Position numbers and translations under genes: made by a program. Below are positions 17,900 through 28,427 of a DNA stretch of 64,000 nt, piece after piece. Every line of letters starts with the position of its first letter. Position 1 is the first letter of the stretch. Location of the stretch: assembly GCF_023525255.1 (NCBI RefSeq), contig NZ_CP073355.1:124001-188000 (forward strand), in the 5' to 3' direction. This DNA is from Thermospira aquatica. Lineage in GTDB: Bacteria; Spirochaetota; Brevinematia; Brevinematales; Thermospiraceae. Below the pieces are notes generated by a model. That model saw nothing but the letters and a program-made list of their open reading frames with translations, had not been told where the DNA came from and searched no databases.

Positions 17900-19765
17900 A
17901 TGAAAGCATCTATTAAACATAAATTCTGGTTTTTTTTAAGTGCTTATTTTATTATGACTATCATTCTCGTCGGAATCATTGGCTGGAAATACTGGGAGGA
18001 TCTCAATAAGAGCGTCAGTGAAACAAGAAAAACCCTCTACGAAAAGTATGACGAGATGATACGCTATCAGGTACAAACCGTATATAGTCTTATCGCTGCC
18101 AGATACAAACGTGTACAAGCCGGTGAAATAACCGAAGCGGAAGCAACCAATCAACTCAGAAACGTTATAAAACAAATGAAATACGGAGAAAATGGTAAGG
18201 AATACTTTTTTATCATTGACTCTGCCGGCTACATTATTAGTCATCCCAACCCAAAAGTCGAGGGAACCCACGAATCCCAGCATGTTGACACCAATGGGGT
18301 CTACTACGTAAAAGAACTCCGTCAGGCTGCCTTGAGTGGCGGTGGATATGTCAACTACGCATTTCCGAAACCTGGAGAAACCAACCCCTCTCCCAAACGC
18401 GCTTACAGTAAACTTTTCGAACCCTGGGGTTGGACAATCGGGACAGGTCTTTATATAGACGACATCGAGGCGGCTATTGCCAGAACTACCCAACATGCCA
18501 TTCAAGAAAAGAATTCTCTTTTTGTTGAGCTTTTGTTATTTGCTCTAGTGATGATTATTCTCATGATCGTTGTTCAAAAGCTTTTGAGCAACGAGATCAC
18601 CAATCCTATCGAGGGAATTGCAAATAATGCACTTATAGTGAGTCAAGGAGATTTTGCTGCCACATTTGACCAGCGCTGGAAAAAATTCGGTGGAGAGATA
18701 GAAAAACTCATCGACGCCTTCCAGAGACTTTCTACGTACGTACAAAAGCGAGAAGAAGAAATCATCGCCCTGAGTAATGCCGACTTCACCATTGACATCA
18801 ACCCTTTTACCGAAAAAGATTCTCTCGGCTTTGCATTGAAAAAACTCAAGGACAATATCGCAAATCTGATTACCGAAGTACGAAATACCGTTGAACAGTT
18901 CAATCTTGGTGCCGAACAGCTCTCCAGAGCTTCGCAGAGCCTTTCTCAAGGATCAAGTGAGCAGGCAAGCTCAATCGAAGAGATTACCTCAGCTATCACA
19001 GAAATCAATGCCCAGATAAAGCAAAACGCCGAAAAAGCAATGCAAGCTAAACAACTCTCTCAGGATGGGCTTGCGATGGCTGAAAAAAGCCAGCACAATG
19101 TGCAAAATCTCGTCGAAGTCATGGAACGACTCAACACCTCCGCTGAAGAAATCAACAATATCGTCAAAACTATCGACGATATTGCGTTTCAAATCAACCT
19201 TTTGGCTCTCAATGCCAACGTCGAAGCGGCAAGGGCAGGTAAATACGGCAAGGGATTTGCTGTCGTTGCTGACGAGGTACGAAATCTTGCGGTGAAAAGC
19301 GCGAATTCCGTCAAAGAAACCACCACCAAGGTACGGGATATCGTAAATAACATCACTGCTGTCCATGAGGTCACCAACGACGTCGCCACTCAGATAGAAC
19401 AGATGTATACCAACATGCATCAGACCATTGAGGCAAGCGAAGAGGTGGCAGCCAGCAGTCAGGAGCAACTCCTCTCTATAGGACAGATCAGTCAGGGTAT
19501 CCATCAGATCAACCAGGTTACCCAGACGACAGCAAGTAGCGCCGAAGAAACCGCCAGCGCTGCCGAAGAGCTTGCAAGCCAGGCAACCGTACTCAAGCGC
19601 CTTGTCAGTCAATTCAAGCTTTCCACTGATGCCACAGTCCACGTGTCACCAGCCACAAAGCCTGAATCCTCTCCTGTGGTAAGTACCGACCACGAAACGA
19701 CCACTCCAGCTGCCTTACCAAAGCGCACCATTCAACTCGACGACAATGATTTTGGAAAGTTTTAA
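17900..19765 (+). CDS. Methyl-accepting chemotaxis protein with single Cache domain
   Basis: 621 residues. Membrane helix at ~8-28, a periplasmic sCache_2 domain ([20 protein letters not shown], then [15 protein letters not shown]), a second membrane helix at ~206-228, HAMP region, and a cytoplasmic signalling hairpin with tip [21 protein letters not shown]. sCache_2 domains often bind small organic acids; ligand here unknown. AAGGAGG lies before the ATG. The C-terminal ~35 residues are a Thr/Pro linker ending in a short charged segment, without the NWETF-type CheR tether. Confidence 0.95.
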   Translation: MKASIKHKFWFFLSAYFIMTIILVGIIGWKYWEDLNKSVSETRKTLYEKYDEMIRYQVQTVYSLIAARYKRVQAGEITEAEATNQLRNVIKQMKYGENGKEYFFIIDSAGYIISHPNPKVEGTHESQHVDTNGVYYVKELRQAALSGGGYVNYAFPKPGETNPSPKRAYSKLFEPWGWTIGTGLYIDDIEAAIARTTQHAIQEKNSLFVELLLFALVMIILMIVVQKLLSNEITNPIEGIANNALIVSQGDFAATFDQRWKKFGGEIEKLIDAFQRLSTYVQKREEEIIALSNADFTIDINPFTEKDSLGFALKKLKDNIANLITEVRNTVEQFNLGAEQLSRASQSLSQGSSEQASSIEEITSAITEINAQIKQNAEKAMQAKQLSQDGLAMAEKSQHNVQNLVEVMERLNTSAEEINNIVKTIDDIAFQINLLALNANVEAARAGKYGKGFAVVADEVRNLAVKSANSVKETTTKVRDIVNNITAVHEVTNDVATQIEQMYTNMHQTIEASEEVAASSQEQLLSIGQISQGIHQINQVTQTTASSAEETASAAEELASQATVLKRLVSQFKLSTDATVHVSPATKPESSPVVSTDHETTTPAALPKRTIQLDDNDFGKF

Positions 19766-19790
19766 CGGAAATTTTTACAAGGAGGGCTCT

Positions 19791-21752
19791 ATGCCCACAA
19801 CACAAAAGCGTTTCTTCTCTCTAAAATGGAGACTCATAGGACTTGTGGGAAGTATAATCATTGGTATGCTTGCCATTATGGCTTTTGTCTATATTATCAT
19901 GATGGGAAGAATCTTCACCAGAAACGGCGAGCAGTATATACGATCTCGACTGGAAACAGCTGCGACCGAGATCAAAGGATGGTTTGAATCCCAGACCAAG
20001 ATTCTTACAGCCGCAGAACAGGCCCTTTCCCTCCACCCGGTAAACGATAAACAGCTCTATCTCAAATACATCTCTACACTTGCATTCTTAACCAATACAG
20101 AGGCAAGAGGCATCTATATAGGTCCACTGAAAAGTCCGAAACAAGGGGGAGTGTTCTATTCCTCTGATGGGTGGATCCCTCCCGAAGATTACGATTGGAC
20201 AAAAAGACCCTGGTTTCTTGCAGCAATAACACAAAAAGATATAAGCTTTACCGATCCTTATATAGATGCCATTCAGCATGATCTCGTCCTCTCTATAGCT
20301 AAACCTATCCAGAATGCTAAAGTGATTCCTGGGGTCATCGGGCTCGATCTCGGTATCACAACCGTTCAACACGTCATCCAGAATATGCGTGTCACAACTC
20401 ACTCAACCGTGTATCTGATAAGTGATGATGGTCTCTTTCTTACCCATCAGGACACCAACCGCATTCTCAAAGACACTATCTGGCAAGACAGGGAATTCCA
20501 ACCCTTCCAGAAACTTGGCATGGCAAAAGATTTTATCTTTCAAATTCAAAAGAATCGCTATGTCGCCCTCCTCCCCTTCCAGCTCTACAACATCAACTGG
20601 AAGATTGTTGTCATAGGAGAATCAAAGGATATTTTAGGACCTATGTATGATTCATTGAGGGTAATTCTTGCTTTTGCCGGTATCATGGCACTTTTGGTTA
20701 TTATCGCTCTTTTCATCTCAGGCAGGTGGCTTTCCCCTCTTGCCAGAATCACAAGTCTTGCTGAAGATATCGCCAGAGGCAAATTCATCACCCCTGACAT
20801 TGACTACAAATATCAGGACGAGATTGCCGTTCTCCTCCAGTCTTTTCAGGATATTGTAGCCTCCCTTCAAGCCAAGGAAAACGTCATCCTCTCCCTCAAA
20901 GAAGGAGACTTCACCAGAGAGATTCCAATTGCAAGTAACGAAGACACCGTGGGGTTTGCCCTGCGAACAATGACAGAACATCTCAATGATCTCATCCGGG
21001 CCGTCAAAGAATCTATCAAACAAAGTATGATCAGTGTAGAACAACTCAAAAAAGCCACACAGCACCTTTCCCAAGGCTCAACAGAACAAGCCGCTGCCGT
21101 TGAGGAAATCACCTCCTCCATAAAAGAGATCCAGAGCCAGGCAAAACAAAACCTCTCCTATGCCAGCCAGTCAATAGAGATCATGAAGCAGCTTTTAACA
21201 GTCGTTGAAGAAAACCAGATCCAACTCAATCACCTTCAAGAGGCAATGAAGAAAAACACTGACGCATCCGAACAAATCAAAGCTGTCGTCAAAACTATCG
21301 ACGACATTGCTTTTCAAATTAACCTCTTAGCTCTGAATGCCAACGTTGAAGCAGCCAGGGCTGGCAAATACGGCAAGGGATTCGCTGTTGTCGCCGACGA
21401 GGTACGCAACCTTGCGGTGAAAAGTGCCCAGTCAGCAAAGGACACCGCCCAGATTGTAGAACAGACTGTTCAAAACCTGCTGGAAAGTGACAATATTCTC
21501 AAACAAACCCTGGAGAAGTTTGATCATATTGAGCAGAGAAGCCACCAGATGTCTGACATGATGCAAGAGATTGGGAAGCTCAGCCAGAACCAATCTATGG
21601 GGCTTGACCAGATCTCCCAGGGGCTTTCCCAAATCAGTAGTGCCGTCCAGTCCAACGCCGCAAGTGCCGAAGAAACCGCTAGTGCCGCTAGTGAGCTTGC
21701 CAATCAGACCCAAAACCTTGAGCATATGGTACAAGTCTTCAAAACAAAATAA
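19791..21752 (+). CDS. Methyl-accepting chemotaxis protein with double Cache domain
   Basis: 653 residues from the ATG at 19791, which follows ACAAGGAGGG; an upstream in-frame ATG would extend into the previous gene and lacks a ribosome site. Membrane helix ~17-40, a dCache_1 periplasmic domain ([27 protein letters not shown]), second membrane helix ~292-315, HAMP, and a signalling hairpin whose tip is nearly identical to the preceding MCP. The two MCPs differ in sensing domain but share the cytoplasmic part, so they likely report different ligands to the same CheA array. Confidence 0.95.
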   Translation: MPTTQKRFFSLKWRLIGLVGSIIIGMLAIMAFVYIIMMGRIFTRNGEQYIRSRLETAATEIKGWFESQTKILTAAEQALSLHPVNDKQLYLKYISTLAFLTNTEARGIYIGPLKSPKQGGVFYSSDGWIPPEDYDWTKRPWFLAAITQKDISFTDPYIDAIQHDLVLSIAKPIQNAKVIPGVIGLDLGITTVQHVIQNMRVTTHSTVYLISDDGLFLTHQDTNRILKDTIWQDREFQPFQKLGMAKDFIFQIQKNRYVALLPFQLYNINWKIVVIGESKDILGPMYDSLRVILAFAGIMALLVIIALFISGRWLSPLARITSLAEDIARGKFITPDIDYKYQDEIAVLLQSFQDIVASLQAKENVILSLKEGDFTREIPIASNEDTVGFALRTMTEHLNDLIRAVKESIKQSMISVEQLKKATQHLSQGSTEQAAAVEEITSSIKEIQSQAKQNLSYASQSIEIMKQLLTVVEENQIQLNHLQEAMKKNTDASEQIKAVVKTIDDIAFQINLLALNANVEAARAGKYGKGFAVVADEVRNLAVKSAQSAKDTAQIVEQTVQNLLESDNILKQTLEKFDHIEQRSHQMSDMMQEIGKLSQNQSMGLDQISQGLSQISSAVQSNAASAEETASAASELANQTQNLEHMVQVFKTK

Positions 21753-21763
21753 GGAGGTAAAAT

Positions 21764-22276
21764 ATGAGCGGAATCTACGAAGAAGAACTCGTCGACATGG
21801 GAGAAGAGGAAGACACCATAAGCAACAAATATCTCACTTTCACTCTTGGAGACAATTCGTATGGTATCCCTATAGCCCATATTCGGGACATCATCGAGAT
21901 GCAAAAAATCGCCACTATCCCAGATATGCCGCCCTATGTTCGCGGAGTCATCAATTTGCGTGGGAAAATCATTCCCGTGGTGGATATGAGGCTTCGTCTT
22001 CACATGCCCTTCAGAGAATACGATGACCGAACCTGTATCATCGTCATCGAACTTAAAAACACCCTGATAGGTCTTATTGTGGATGTGGTAGAAGAGGTCC
22101 TTGAAATCCTCCCAAACAACATCGAAGTCACTCCTCACTTCCGGGGCATTGAAGCCCAGGAACGCTATATCAAAGGTATTGGCAAGGTTGGTGATAAACT
22201 CAAAATCCTGCTAGATGTGGAAAAAGTAGTCTACGAAGACGATCTCAAAACCCTTCAGGAGGCAGGAGAGGCATGA
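21764..22276 (+). CDS. cheW: Chemotaxis coupling protein CheW
   Basis: 170 residues, one CheW domain (YLTFTLGDNSYGIPIAHIRDI, PPYVRGVINLRGKIIPVVDMR, GLIVDVVEEVLEI) that links MCP tips to CheA. The acidic N-terminal extension is short and probably disordered. AAGGAGG precedes the ATG, and the gene overlaps cheR by 4 bases. Confidence 0.96.
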   Translation: MSGIYEEELVDMGEEEDTISNKYLTFTLGDNSYGIPIAHIRDIIEMQKIATIPDMPPYVRGVINLRGKIIPVVDMRLRLHMPFREYDDRTCIIVIELKNTLIGLIVDVVEEVLEILPNNIEVTPHFRGIEAQERYIKGIGKVGDKLKILLDVEKVVYEDDLKTLQEAGEA

Positions 22277-23115
22277 CAGAGAATGAGAGCTTTTTCCAGA
22301 TCTACCGGTTAAGTGACCGGGATTTTGAGCTCATTTCCCATCTTGTCTATGACACCGTGGGTATTTATCTCCCCCCGGAAAAAAAGATCCTGGTAGAAAG
22401 CCGACTCCAACAACTCCTAAAACAAGAAAACATTCAAAGCTTTGATGAACTTTACCAGAGAATTGTTCGTGATCCCAACAGTCCCCTCCTCTCTGATCTC
22501 ATCAACCGTTTAACCACCAACCACACCTATTTTATGAGAGAAAGTGCCCATTACGACTATATGGTTCAGGTACTTTTCCCCCAATGGAAAACCATGAAAC
22601 AGCGGGATATCCGTATCTGGAGTGCAGGGTGCTCGTCGGGAGAAGAAATATACACCATCGCTATCCTCATTCGTGAACATTTTTCTCCCTTTATTCCCGA
22701 TGAATGGGGGCTTCTGGGGACCGATATCTCTCTACGTGTACTTACCCAGGCAGAGGAAGGAAAATACTTAGCCGACAGACTCGAAAACCTCGATCCTTCG
22801 CTTATCCAGCGCTATTTCATTCCTATAGATGACACATCCTACCAGCTTCTTCCTGAAATACGATCCATGGTGCTCTTTAAAAGATTCAACCTCATGAATG
22901 AAACCTACCCCTTCAAAGGCAAATTTGATATCATCTGGTGTCGTAATGTCCTCATCTACTTTGACCAGGCTCACAAGGATTTTATCATTTCTCATCTCGT
23001 AAACGTACTTAAACCCGGTGGATATCTTTTCGTCGGACACTCTGAAACTATCGAAAGAGAAAAATACCAGCTCACATTTATCCAACCTGCAATCTACCAG
23101 AAGGAGGCTCTATGA
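22273..23115 (+). CDS. cheR: Chemotaxis protein methyltransferase CheR
   Basis: 280 residues. The N-terminal helical subdomain includes LTTNHTYFMRE (matching the family's T-x-N-x-T-x-FFR motif), followed by the SAM-binding Rossmann part with WSAGCSSGEEIYTIAI and FDIIWCRNVLIYFD. CheR methylates Glu residues in MCP signalling helices. ATGA overlaps on both sides (cheW and cheB) point to translational coupling. Confidence 0.96.
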   Translation: MTENESFFQIYRLSDRDFELISHLVYDTVGIYLPPEKKILVESRLQQLLKQENIQSFDELYQRIVRDPNSPLLSDLINRLTTNHTYFMRESAHYDYMVQVLFPQWKTMKQRDIRIWSAGCSSGEEIYTIAILIREHFSPFIPDEWGLLGTDISLRVLTQAEEGKYLADRLENLDPSLIQRYFIPIDDTSYQLLPEIRSMVLFKRFNLMNETYPFKGKFDIIWCRNVLIYFDQAHKDFIISHLVNVLKPGGYLFVGHSETIEREKYQLTFIQPAIYQKEAL

Positions 23116-24146
23116 GCAAGATCCGTGTCTTTATTGTTGATGATTCTCCGATCGTTCAGGAGATTTTGCAAAAAGGACTCTCCCAGGACCCTGACATAGA
23201 AGTGGTGGGAGTGGCTTCTGATCCATACGAGGCAAGTGAAAAACTCTCCTCGATTGATGTAGATGTCATGACCCTCGATCTAGAAATGCCCAGAATGAAC
23301 GGCATTATCTTTTTAAAACAGCTTCTTCCACAGTATCCTCTTCCCGTCATTGTGGTTACCTCCCTTACAGACAGAGGTGGTGCTCTTGCATGGGCAGCAC
23401 TCCAGGCAGGAGCTGTTGAAGTTGTCCCCAAACCCAAAGCAGAGGGACAGGAGGCTCTGGTAAGCTTTCTCCAGGAACTCATCTCCAAGATTAAATGGGC
23501 ATCCCAGATCAAATTTCCTCAAGCAAAAAAAACTATTGAAAGTCACCCTACTGTTTCAGATGCAAGTGAACAGATCATTGCGATTGGCGCCTCTCTGGGA
23601 GGAACATCCGCAATTTCTACCCTCTTCCGTCAGTTTCCAGCAACCATGCCCCCTATCCTCATAGTACAGCATATGCCACCCACTTTCAGTCGCATGTTTG
23701 CTGAAAGCCTCCAAAAAGAAACTGTTATCAAAGTCAAGGAAGCCAGTGATGGCGATAAACTCGAGATAGGTCACGCCTATATCGCCCTGGGGGATTTTCA
23801 CATGGAGTTAAAACCAGACGGAACACTTGCAGTAACCCGGGGAGAACGTGTCAGTGGTCATATACCTTCCGTTGATGTGCTTTTCATGTCTGTGGCTAAA
23901 CACGCTGGCCCAAGATCAATAGGTGTCCTCCTTACCGGTATGGGTAAAGATGGTGCTCAAGGGCTTTTGCTCATGAAACAACACGGTGCCCGAACCATCG
24001 CTCAGGATGAAAGCACCAGTGTGGTTTTTGGGATGCCCTATGAAGCCTATAAAATAGGAGCTGTCGATATGTTACTTCCTCTCCACAATATCCCCCAGAT
24101 GATAATCAAGCTCGTCAAAGAATATAACCAGAGGAAAATATCATGA
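23112..24146 (+). CDS. cheB: Protein-glutamate methylesterase/deamidase CheB
   Basis: 344 residues: receiver domain (VDDSPIVQE; phospho-Asp in MTLDLEMPRMNG) linked to the methylesterase domain. The catalytic triad is visible as Ser in IGASLGGTSAI, His in VQHMPPTFS and Asp in LTGMGKDGA. CheB reverses CheR methylation when phosphorylated by CheA. It overlaps cheR and cheD by 4 bases each. Confidence 0.96.
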   Translation: MSKIRVFIVDDSPIVQEILQKGLSQDPDIEVVGVASDPYEASEKLSSIDVDVMTLDLEMPRMNGIIFLKQLLPQYPLPVIVVTSLTDRGGALAWAALQAGAVEVVPKPKAEGQEALVSFLQELISKIKWASQIKFPQAKKTIESHPTVSDASEQIIAIGASLGGTSAISTLFRQFPATMPPILIVQHMPPTFSRMFAESLQKETVIKVKEASDGDKLEIGHAYIALGDFHMELKPDGTLAVTRGERVSGHIPSVDVLFMSVAKHAGPRSIGVLLTGMGKDGAQGLLLMKQHGARTIAQDESTSVVFGMPYEAYKIGAVDMLLPLHNIPQMIIKLVKEYNQRKIS

Positions 24147-24622
24147 GTGAAAAGGTCATCGGTATTGGTGAGTGGGCTATAAGCGATAATCCTGAAGATA
24201 AAATTACCACCTATGCTCTCGGATCGTGTGTAGCTCTCATCGTGTATGCCAAAAAATACAAGATAGGAGCGATGGCTCATATCGCCCTCCCATCCTCACA
24301 CATCGATCCGGCAAGATCAGATAATCAACCAGCCTACTTTGCTGATCGCGCCGTAAAACTGATATTAGATGCCTTTACAAGTCGGAATATACCACCAAAA
24401 GAACTAGAAGTCAAACTTGTGGGCGGAGCCCAGATGCTTGATCCCAATGGCATCTTTGATATCGGCAGACGCAATGTCCTTGAAATCAAAAAACTCCTCT
24501 GGCAAAACATGCTCGCCCCCAGGGCTGAGGACGTAGGTGGGAGTTTCAGTCGAACGGTATCTCTTTTCATCGATGATGGTAAAACCATCATCTCATCCCA
24601 GAATAAGAAATACGAACTCTAA
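24143..24622 (+). CDS. cheD: Chemoreceptor glutamine deamidase CheD
   Basis: 159 residues with the catalytic Cys in YALGSCVALIVY and His in AMAHIALPSS. CheD deamidates receptor Gln residues and, in Bacillus and Thermotoga systems, binds the CheC/CheX class of CheY-P phosphatases. The presence of cheX two genes downstream fits this. Confidence 0.95.
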   Translation: MSEKVIGIGEWAISDNPEDKITTYALGSCVALIVYAKKYKIGAMAHIALPSSHIDPARSDNQPAYFADRAVKLILDAFTSRNIPPKELEVKLVGGAQMLDPNGIFDIGRRNVLEIKKLLWQNMLAPRAEDVGGSFSRTVSLFIDDGKTIISSQNKKYEL

Positions 24623-24631
24623 GGAGGCCCT

Positions 24632-25012
24632 ATGTACAAACACATTTTAATAGCCGACGATTCATCCACCTCCCGCATGATCATCCAGCGCTGTTTGCAG
24701 ATCATAGGATTTTCGGATGCTGTCTTTTTTGAGGCTGAAAACGGTATTGAAGCTCTAGATATCCTGCAACGACATCCAGAGATAGATCTTATTATCACCG
24801 ATATCAACATGCCCAAGATGGATGGTGCGAACTTCATCCGCAGACTTAAAACCGATCATTCTTTTTCGCAAAAAGATGTGGTCGTTATTTCAAGTGTTCT
24901 CTCTGGTCCACTCATCGATGCTCTCCAAGAACTCAGAGTCAAAGCCATGATAAAAAAGCCTATAAACCCCCAGGAACTCTACCAAGCCCTCAGAGAACAA
25001 AAGGAGGCATAA
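24632..25012 (+). CDS. CheY-like single-domain response regulator
   Basis: 126 residues. Acidic pair in IADDSSTSR, phospho-Asp in IITDINMPKMDG, SS at the Thr/Ser switch position (VISSVLSG) and Lys in IKKPI. Diverged from the cheY at the end of the operon, which has VDYNMPEMNG and KPF. It may be a second phosphate acceptor or a CheX/CheZ-regulated branch. AAGGAGG precedes the ATG. Confidence 0.93.
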   Translation: MYKHILIADDSSTSRMIIQRCLQIIGFSDAVFFEAENGIEALDILQRHPEIDLIITDINMPKMDGANFIRRLKTDHSFSQKDVVVISSVLSGPLIDALQELRVKAMIKKPINPQELYQALREQKEA

Positions 25013-25014
25013 AC

Positions 25015-25452
25015 ATGATAAGTTCACAAGACTTTCAAAACACTCTTTTTGAAGCCATTAAAACCACCATAGAAGAGATGGGTTTCCTCGAAGTGGAAAA
25101 ATCCCCCACCGAAGTACAAACCTCGACCCTCGAATGCGTCAGCATCCAGGTTATTAAGCCTTTCCTGGGGAGAATCTACCTTTACTTCGCTCCTGAGATG
25201 AAGTACGAAATCGTTCGAAATCTCTACGCCAAAGAGGTATCTTCTGAGAAGGAGGCTCAGGATGCCATCCTTGAGGTTCTCAATGTTATAGCCGGACGAT
25301 TTCTCACCAACCTCACAAATAATAAAGACTACGAAATGGAATTTCCTCAATGGGAATATGAAACCGCTACTTTTACCGAAACCATCGCAGACATCTCGTT
25401 GTGTGTTGATGAATACGAAGCTCGATCTTATGTTGTCAAGGGGGTTTTGTGA
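25015..25452 (+). CDS. cheX: CheX-like CheY-P phosphatase
   Basis: 145 residues matching the CheX/CheC fold. The active-site ExxN motif of this phosphatase class is seen in ILEVLNVIAGRFL (E and N four apart). CheX dephosphorylates CheY-P in spirochaetes such as Borrelia. AAGGAGG lies just before the ATG. Its TGA overlaps the GTG of the next gene (GTGA). Confidence 0.88.
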   Translation: MISSQDFQNTLFEAIKTTIEEMGFLEVEKSPTEVQTSTLECVSIQVIKPFLGRIYLYFAPEMKYEIVRNLYAKEVSSEKEAQDAILEVLNVIAGRFLTNLTNNKDYEMEFPQWEYETATFTETIADISLCVDEYEARSYVVKGVL

Positions 25453-26746
25453 ACCAGATATTCTGGAAACGGCTTATTTTCATTATCGGAATATTTGTTG
25501 CAATGATAGCTTTTTTCTCTCTTCCCTATGGCTTATGCTACCCGCTCTCATATTTATCGTGTTCGGCGGTTGGCCCAGGAAAATACAGACCATCTCTCCA
25601 CAAACATCATCTTCGTCATCCGACGAAACCTTTCTTCCTCTTCTCCATACATTTGCGGGTAAACTCATGGCCATTCTTGCCGATTTCCCTTCTCAGAATA
25701 AAGAGCAGAAAAAAAAGATTCTCGAAAGCTGGGAGAAAATAGGCTTTCCCCTCCAGGACAGAGATACCTATGAAAAACTCCTTCAAGAATCTCAAGATAT
25801 TTTCCTCTCTGACACCATCCACCTCCACTCAGAGAGTATCATCCACCTTCAAAAGGCTTTTTACAAACTCCCGTACCTTCGTATTCTGCTTCTCAACGTC
25901 ATCGAAAAAACCGAAGAAGCAACCAACACCCTCATTAGTAGCTTTATCTCTCTCTCTGAACAAAACCGTCTCACTCTCGAAGAGGTGAAAAAACGGCTCG
26001 AAGAAAATAAGGGAGACTCCCTCTCCCAGATTCTTGAACAAACATCAGCCATCAATGAAAGCTATTACCATATGCGTCAAGAATACGAAAATCTCGTCCA
26101 AAAAAATCAATCCCAGATCACCGATCTCACAAACCAGATCCATACCATTTTCGAACAGCTCAGAAGCATCAACGACATCCTCGGTCAGAACAAGATCATC
26201 GCTGTCAATCTCTCTATCGAGGAAGTGAAATTTGGTGAACAGGGTCGTGCCATTAAGGTAATTGTCAGAGAGATCCAAAAACTCAATCAAAAGATAGACC
26301 AGTTCACCGCTGAGGTAAGTCACAAACTCGAACACTTTGAAAGATTCAATAAAGAACTCTGGAACTCGTGGATTGCTCAAATGGAAAACTCCATGACCCA
26401 GTTTCAAAAGGCATCCGAAAACGCTTCCATTCTCATAGCCAAACTCCGGGATGCATCCCAGCACATGATGGACATCTCCTCTCTCTTACAAGAAAATGCC
26501 ACAAACATGCAAAAAGACCTGGATGCCATCGTCGAATCTCTCCAATTTCAGGATATCACCCGTCAACAGATAGAAAACGTCATGAGTTACCTCGGTCAGA
26601 TTCAGGATAATATCAAACAGGGAAGTGAGGTTTTTACAGCCCTCGGCATGACTTTCGACGAATGGGACATGGACAAAATGGACGAAGCCAAAAACGACTT
26701 GATCCGTGAAGCCAAGATATCCAGTGAAAGATTTTTACTTAAATAA
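25449..26746 (+). CDS. Membrane-anchored CheZ-like coiled-coil protein with apparent -1 frameshift
   Basis: A GTG at 25449, after AAGGGGG, opens MNQIFWKRLIFIIGIFVAMIAFF. That frame then runs into non-typical sequence, while the long downstream frame continues in -1 as LSSLWLMLPALIFIVFGGW. Joined at T TTT TTC (25511-25517) the product is 432 residues with a two-helix membrane hairpin, then ~390 residues of coiled-coil. Near the C-terminus SLQFQDITRQQIE contains the DxxxQ motif that is catalytic in CheZ phosphatase (QDLTGQ in E. coli). A -1 slip, an assembly indel in the six-T run, or a start at ATG 25535 (no ribosome site) are the alternatives. Position between cheX and cheY supports a CheY-P phosphatase or related role. 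Confidence 0.72.
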
Positions 26747-26766
26747 ACAAAACAAGGAGGCAGTAT

Positions 26767-27126
26767 ATGAAATTTCTCATCGTGGATGATTCCGTTACCA
26801 TGCGAAAGATTGTCGCCCTCGTTCTGCGGGAAGAAAAATACGACGTCGTCGAAGCAGAAAACGGTAAAGATGCCTTAGCGAAACTTGAAGGTAACACCTT
26901 TGATTATTTTATTGTGGATTATAACATGCCAGAGATGAATGGTATCGAGTTTATCAAGGCAATACGTCAAATGCCTCAGTACGCAAAAACCCCCATCATC
27001 ATGCTCACCACCGAAAACGAGCAAGACAAGCAAGAAGAAGGAAGACAAGCTGGTGCTAATCGCTGGATCGTAAAACCCTTTAAAAACGAGGTACTTCAGG
27101 TAACTATCCGGGAACTCCTTGGTTAG
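26767..27126 (+). CDS. cheY: Chemotaxis response regulator CheY
   Basis: 119 residues, a single receiver domain with VDDSVTMRK, phospho-Asp in FIVDYNMPEMNG, Thr in MLTTENE and Lys in VKPFK: a canonical CheY that would bind the flagellar switch. CAAGGAGG precedes the ATG. It ends the chemotaxis operon and overlaps the convergent gene by 4 bases; no terminator hairpin is visible between them. Confidence 0.95.
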   Translation: MKFLIVDDSVTMRKIVALVLREEKYDVVEAENGKDALAKLEGNTFDYFIVDYNMPEMNGIEFIKAIRQMPQYAKTPIIMLTTENEQDKQEEGRQAGANRWIVKPFKNEVLQVTIRELLG

Positions 27127-28427
27127 AACCCAAACTTGAAGCGGTAATTTACCTCCAGCGAAATATCAACAGAATCTACGCGCATAAAGCTTTTACTAGA
27201 ACCACTATCCGTACGGAAGTATTCAAAATTCCTCTGCATGTCAATCTTTTTTAACCGCAAAGCCACCCCAAGTTGTGGAAAGAAAAAATAATTCCCGTAA
27301 ATCGCTATCAAAGGAAAATTATATTGTGAAAGGTTATACGTCGTGCCCAACGTAGAAGACTCTTTCCATTGGACGTCCGGATTGATGCCAAAATCCCTCC
27401 ACCCCTGAGAGAGTGGCCAGAGTTGATACATGATCCCTACCTCCCAGTTTTTCGAAAGCACACCCCCATCCAGAAGTATCCCTCCACCTTCATTTATACG
27501 AACCTCTTCTGCTTGAGGGACAGGCGAAAAACTCCCTCCAAAGCCACCAACTCCTGCAAAGATCCAGAGATTCCTGTGTAACGGAAACACCCCACCTGCC
27601 TTCAAAAACAAAGACTGCCAGAGGACGTCGGAGAGTGTTATCCCATTCACGGAAGAAATAGGTTGGTTATAATCTCCATAAAATTCTCCTTTGTATGCCT
27701 CAAGATTATACCACGTAGGTAGCCAGGGCAGCCCTTTCATGACAAAAGCCAGCCGTAGCCACTCTATCTGCATGCTCAAAGAAATCTCGGGAGAAAAAAG
27801 AGTAGAATGCCCGCTATAAGAGCTTGTCAGATTCATGGTATCCCACCTTTCAAACCACATCTCTGTCCCTGTAGCTACCATACCAATACCAAGCCTCATT
27901 TCACGCCGGATCGTTACCTCTTTTGGCTCGTATATTTCCTTTCTCTGAGCCTGAATCCGGGCAACATCCTCTTCCGTCAATAAAACAGGAAGCGCCCGTT
28001 TAATCTCCTCACTGGCTTCTGATGCGATCTCATCCACCGTTTCAAAAATATCTCGCGAATGCACCCCTTTATAGGTTTTGGACAAACGAACCTCGTTTTC
28101 AAGGATATCATAGATCTTGACCATAACCACAAAATCTCTCCCCTCCCTGCGATAAAAACCATAGATCAGTACATCCAACCTGGCAGCTGTCCCTACAGAT
28201 CGTGCTTGAGAGAGATTGGTTATCGCATTCGAAACTATCATCACCTGAAACCTCTTGTTCCGTCGAAGAACCCCCTCCAGGGAACTCTGGAGAATCATCC
28301 CTATCACCTCATCACTCTCGGCAGAGATATCAACAAAGGCGCAGATCCCCACGCGCCAGTTTTTCTCTCCCCACAAAAAACCCCAAAAAACAAAGACCAA
28401 AATTATCCCTATCTTTTTAGAAAACAT
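27123..28427 (-). CDS. Envelope protein: periplasmic TolB-N/FlgO-like domain plus predicted barrel
   Basis: 434 residues. Signal peptide (IGIILVFVFWGFLWG), then a domain of ~130 residues that resembles proteins scanning small periplasmic alpha/beta folds (ILQSSLEGVLRRNKRFQVM, LDVLIYGFYRREG, VMVKIYDI, VDEIASEASEEI). Residues ~170-434 alternate aromatic/polar strands and end in VNYRFKFGF, as in outer-membrane beta-barrels. I do not recognise a named family. It shares layout with the gene upstream and overlaps it by 11 bases. Confidence 0.65.
   Translation of the reverse strand: MFSKKIGIILVFVFWGFLWGEKNWRVGICAFVDISAESDEVIGMILQSSLEGVLRRNKRFQVMIVSNAITNLSQARSVGTAARLDVLIYGFYRREGRDFVVMVKIYDILENEVRLSKTYKGVHSRDIFETVDEIASEASEEIKRALPVLLTEEDVARIQAQRKEIYEPKEVTIRREMRLGIGMVATGTEMWFERWDTMNLTSSYSGHSTLFSPEISLSMQIEWLRLAFVMKGLPWLPTWYNLEAYKGEFYGDYNQPISSVNGITLSDVLWQSLFLKAGGVFPLHRNLWIFAGVGGFGGSFSPVPQAEEVRINEGGGILLDGGVLSKNWEVGIMYQLWPLSQGWRDFGINPDVQWKESSTLGTTYNLSQYNFPLIAIYGNYFFFPQLGVALRLKKIDMQRNFEYFRTDSGSSKSFMRVDSVDISLEVNYRFKFGF

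Noticed and set aside
25358-25534. Upstream part of the long CheZ-like frame as real coding sequence
   Set aside because: It overlaps cheX in another frame and reads as unrelated, Cys-rich sequence; the GTG-initiated frame is the better N-terminus.
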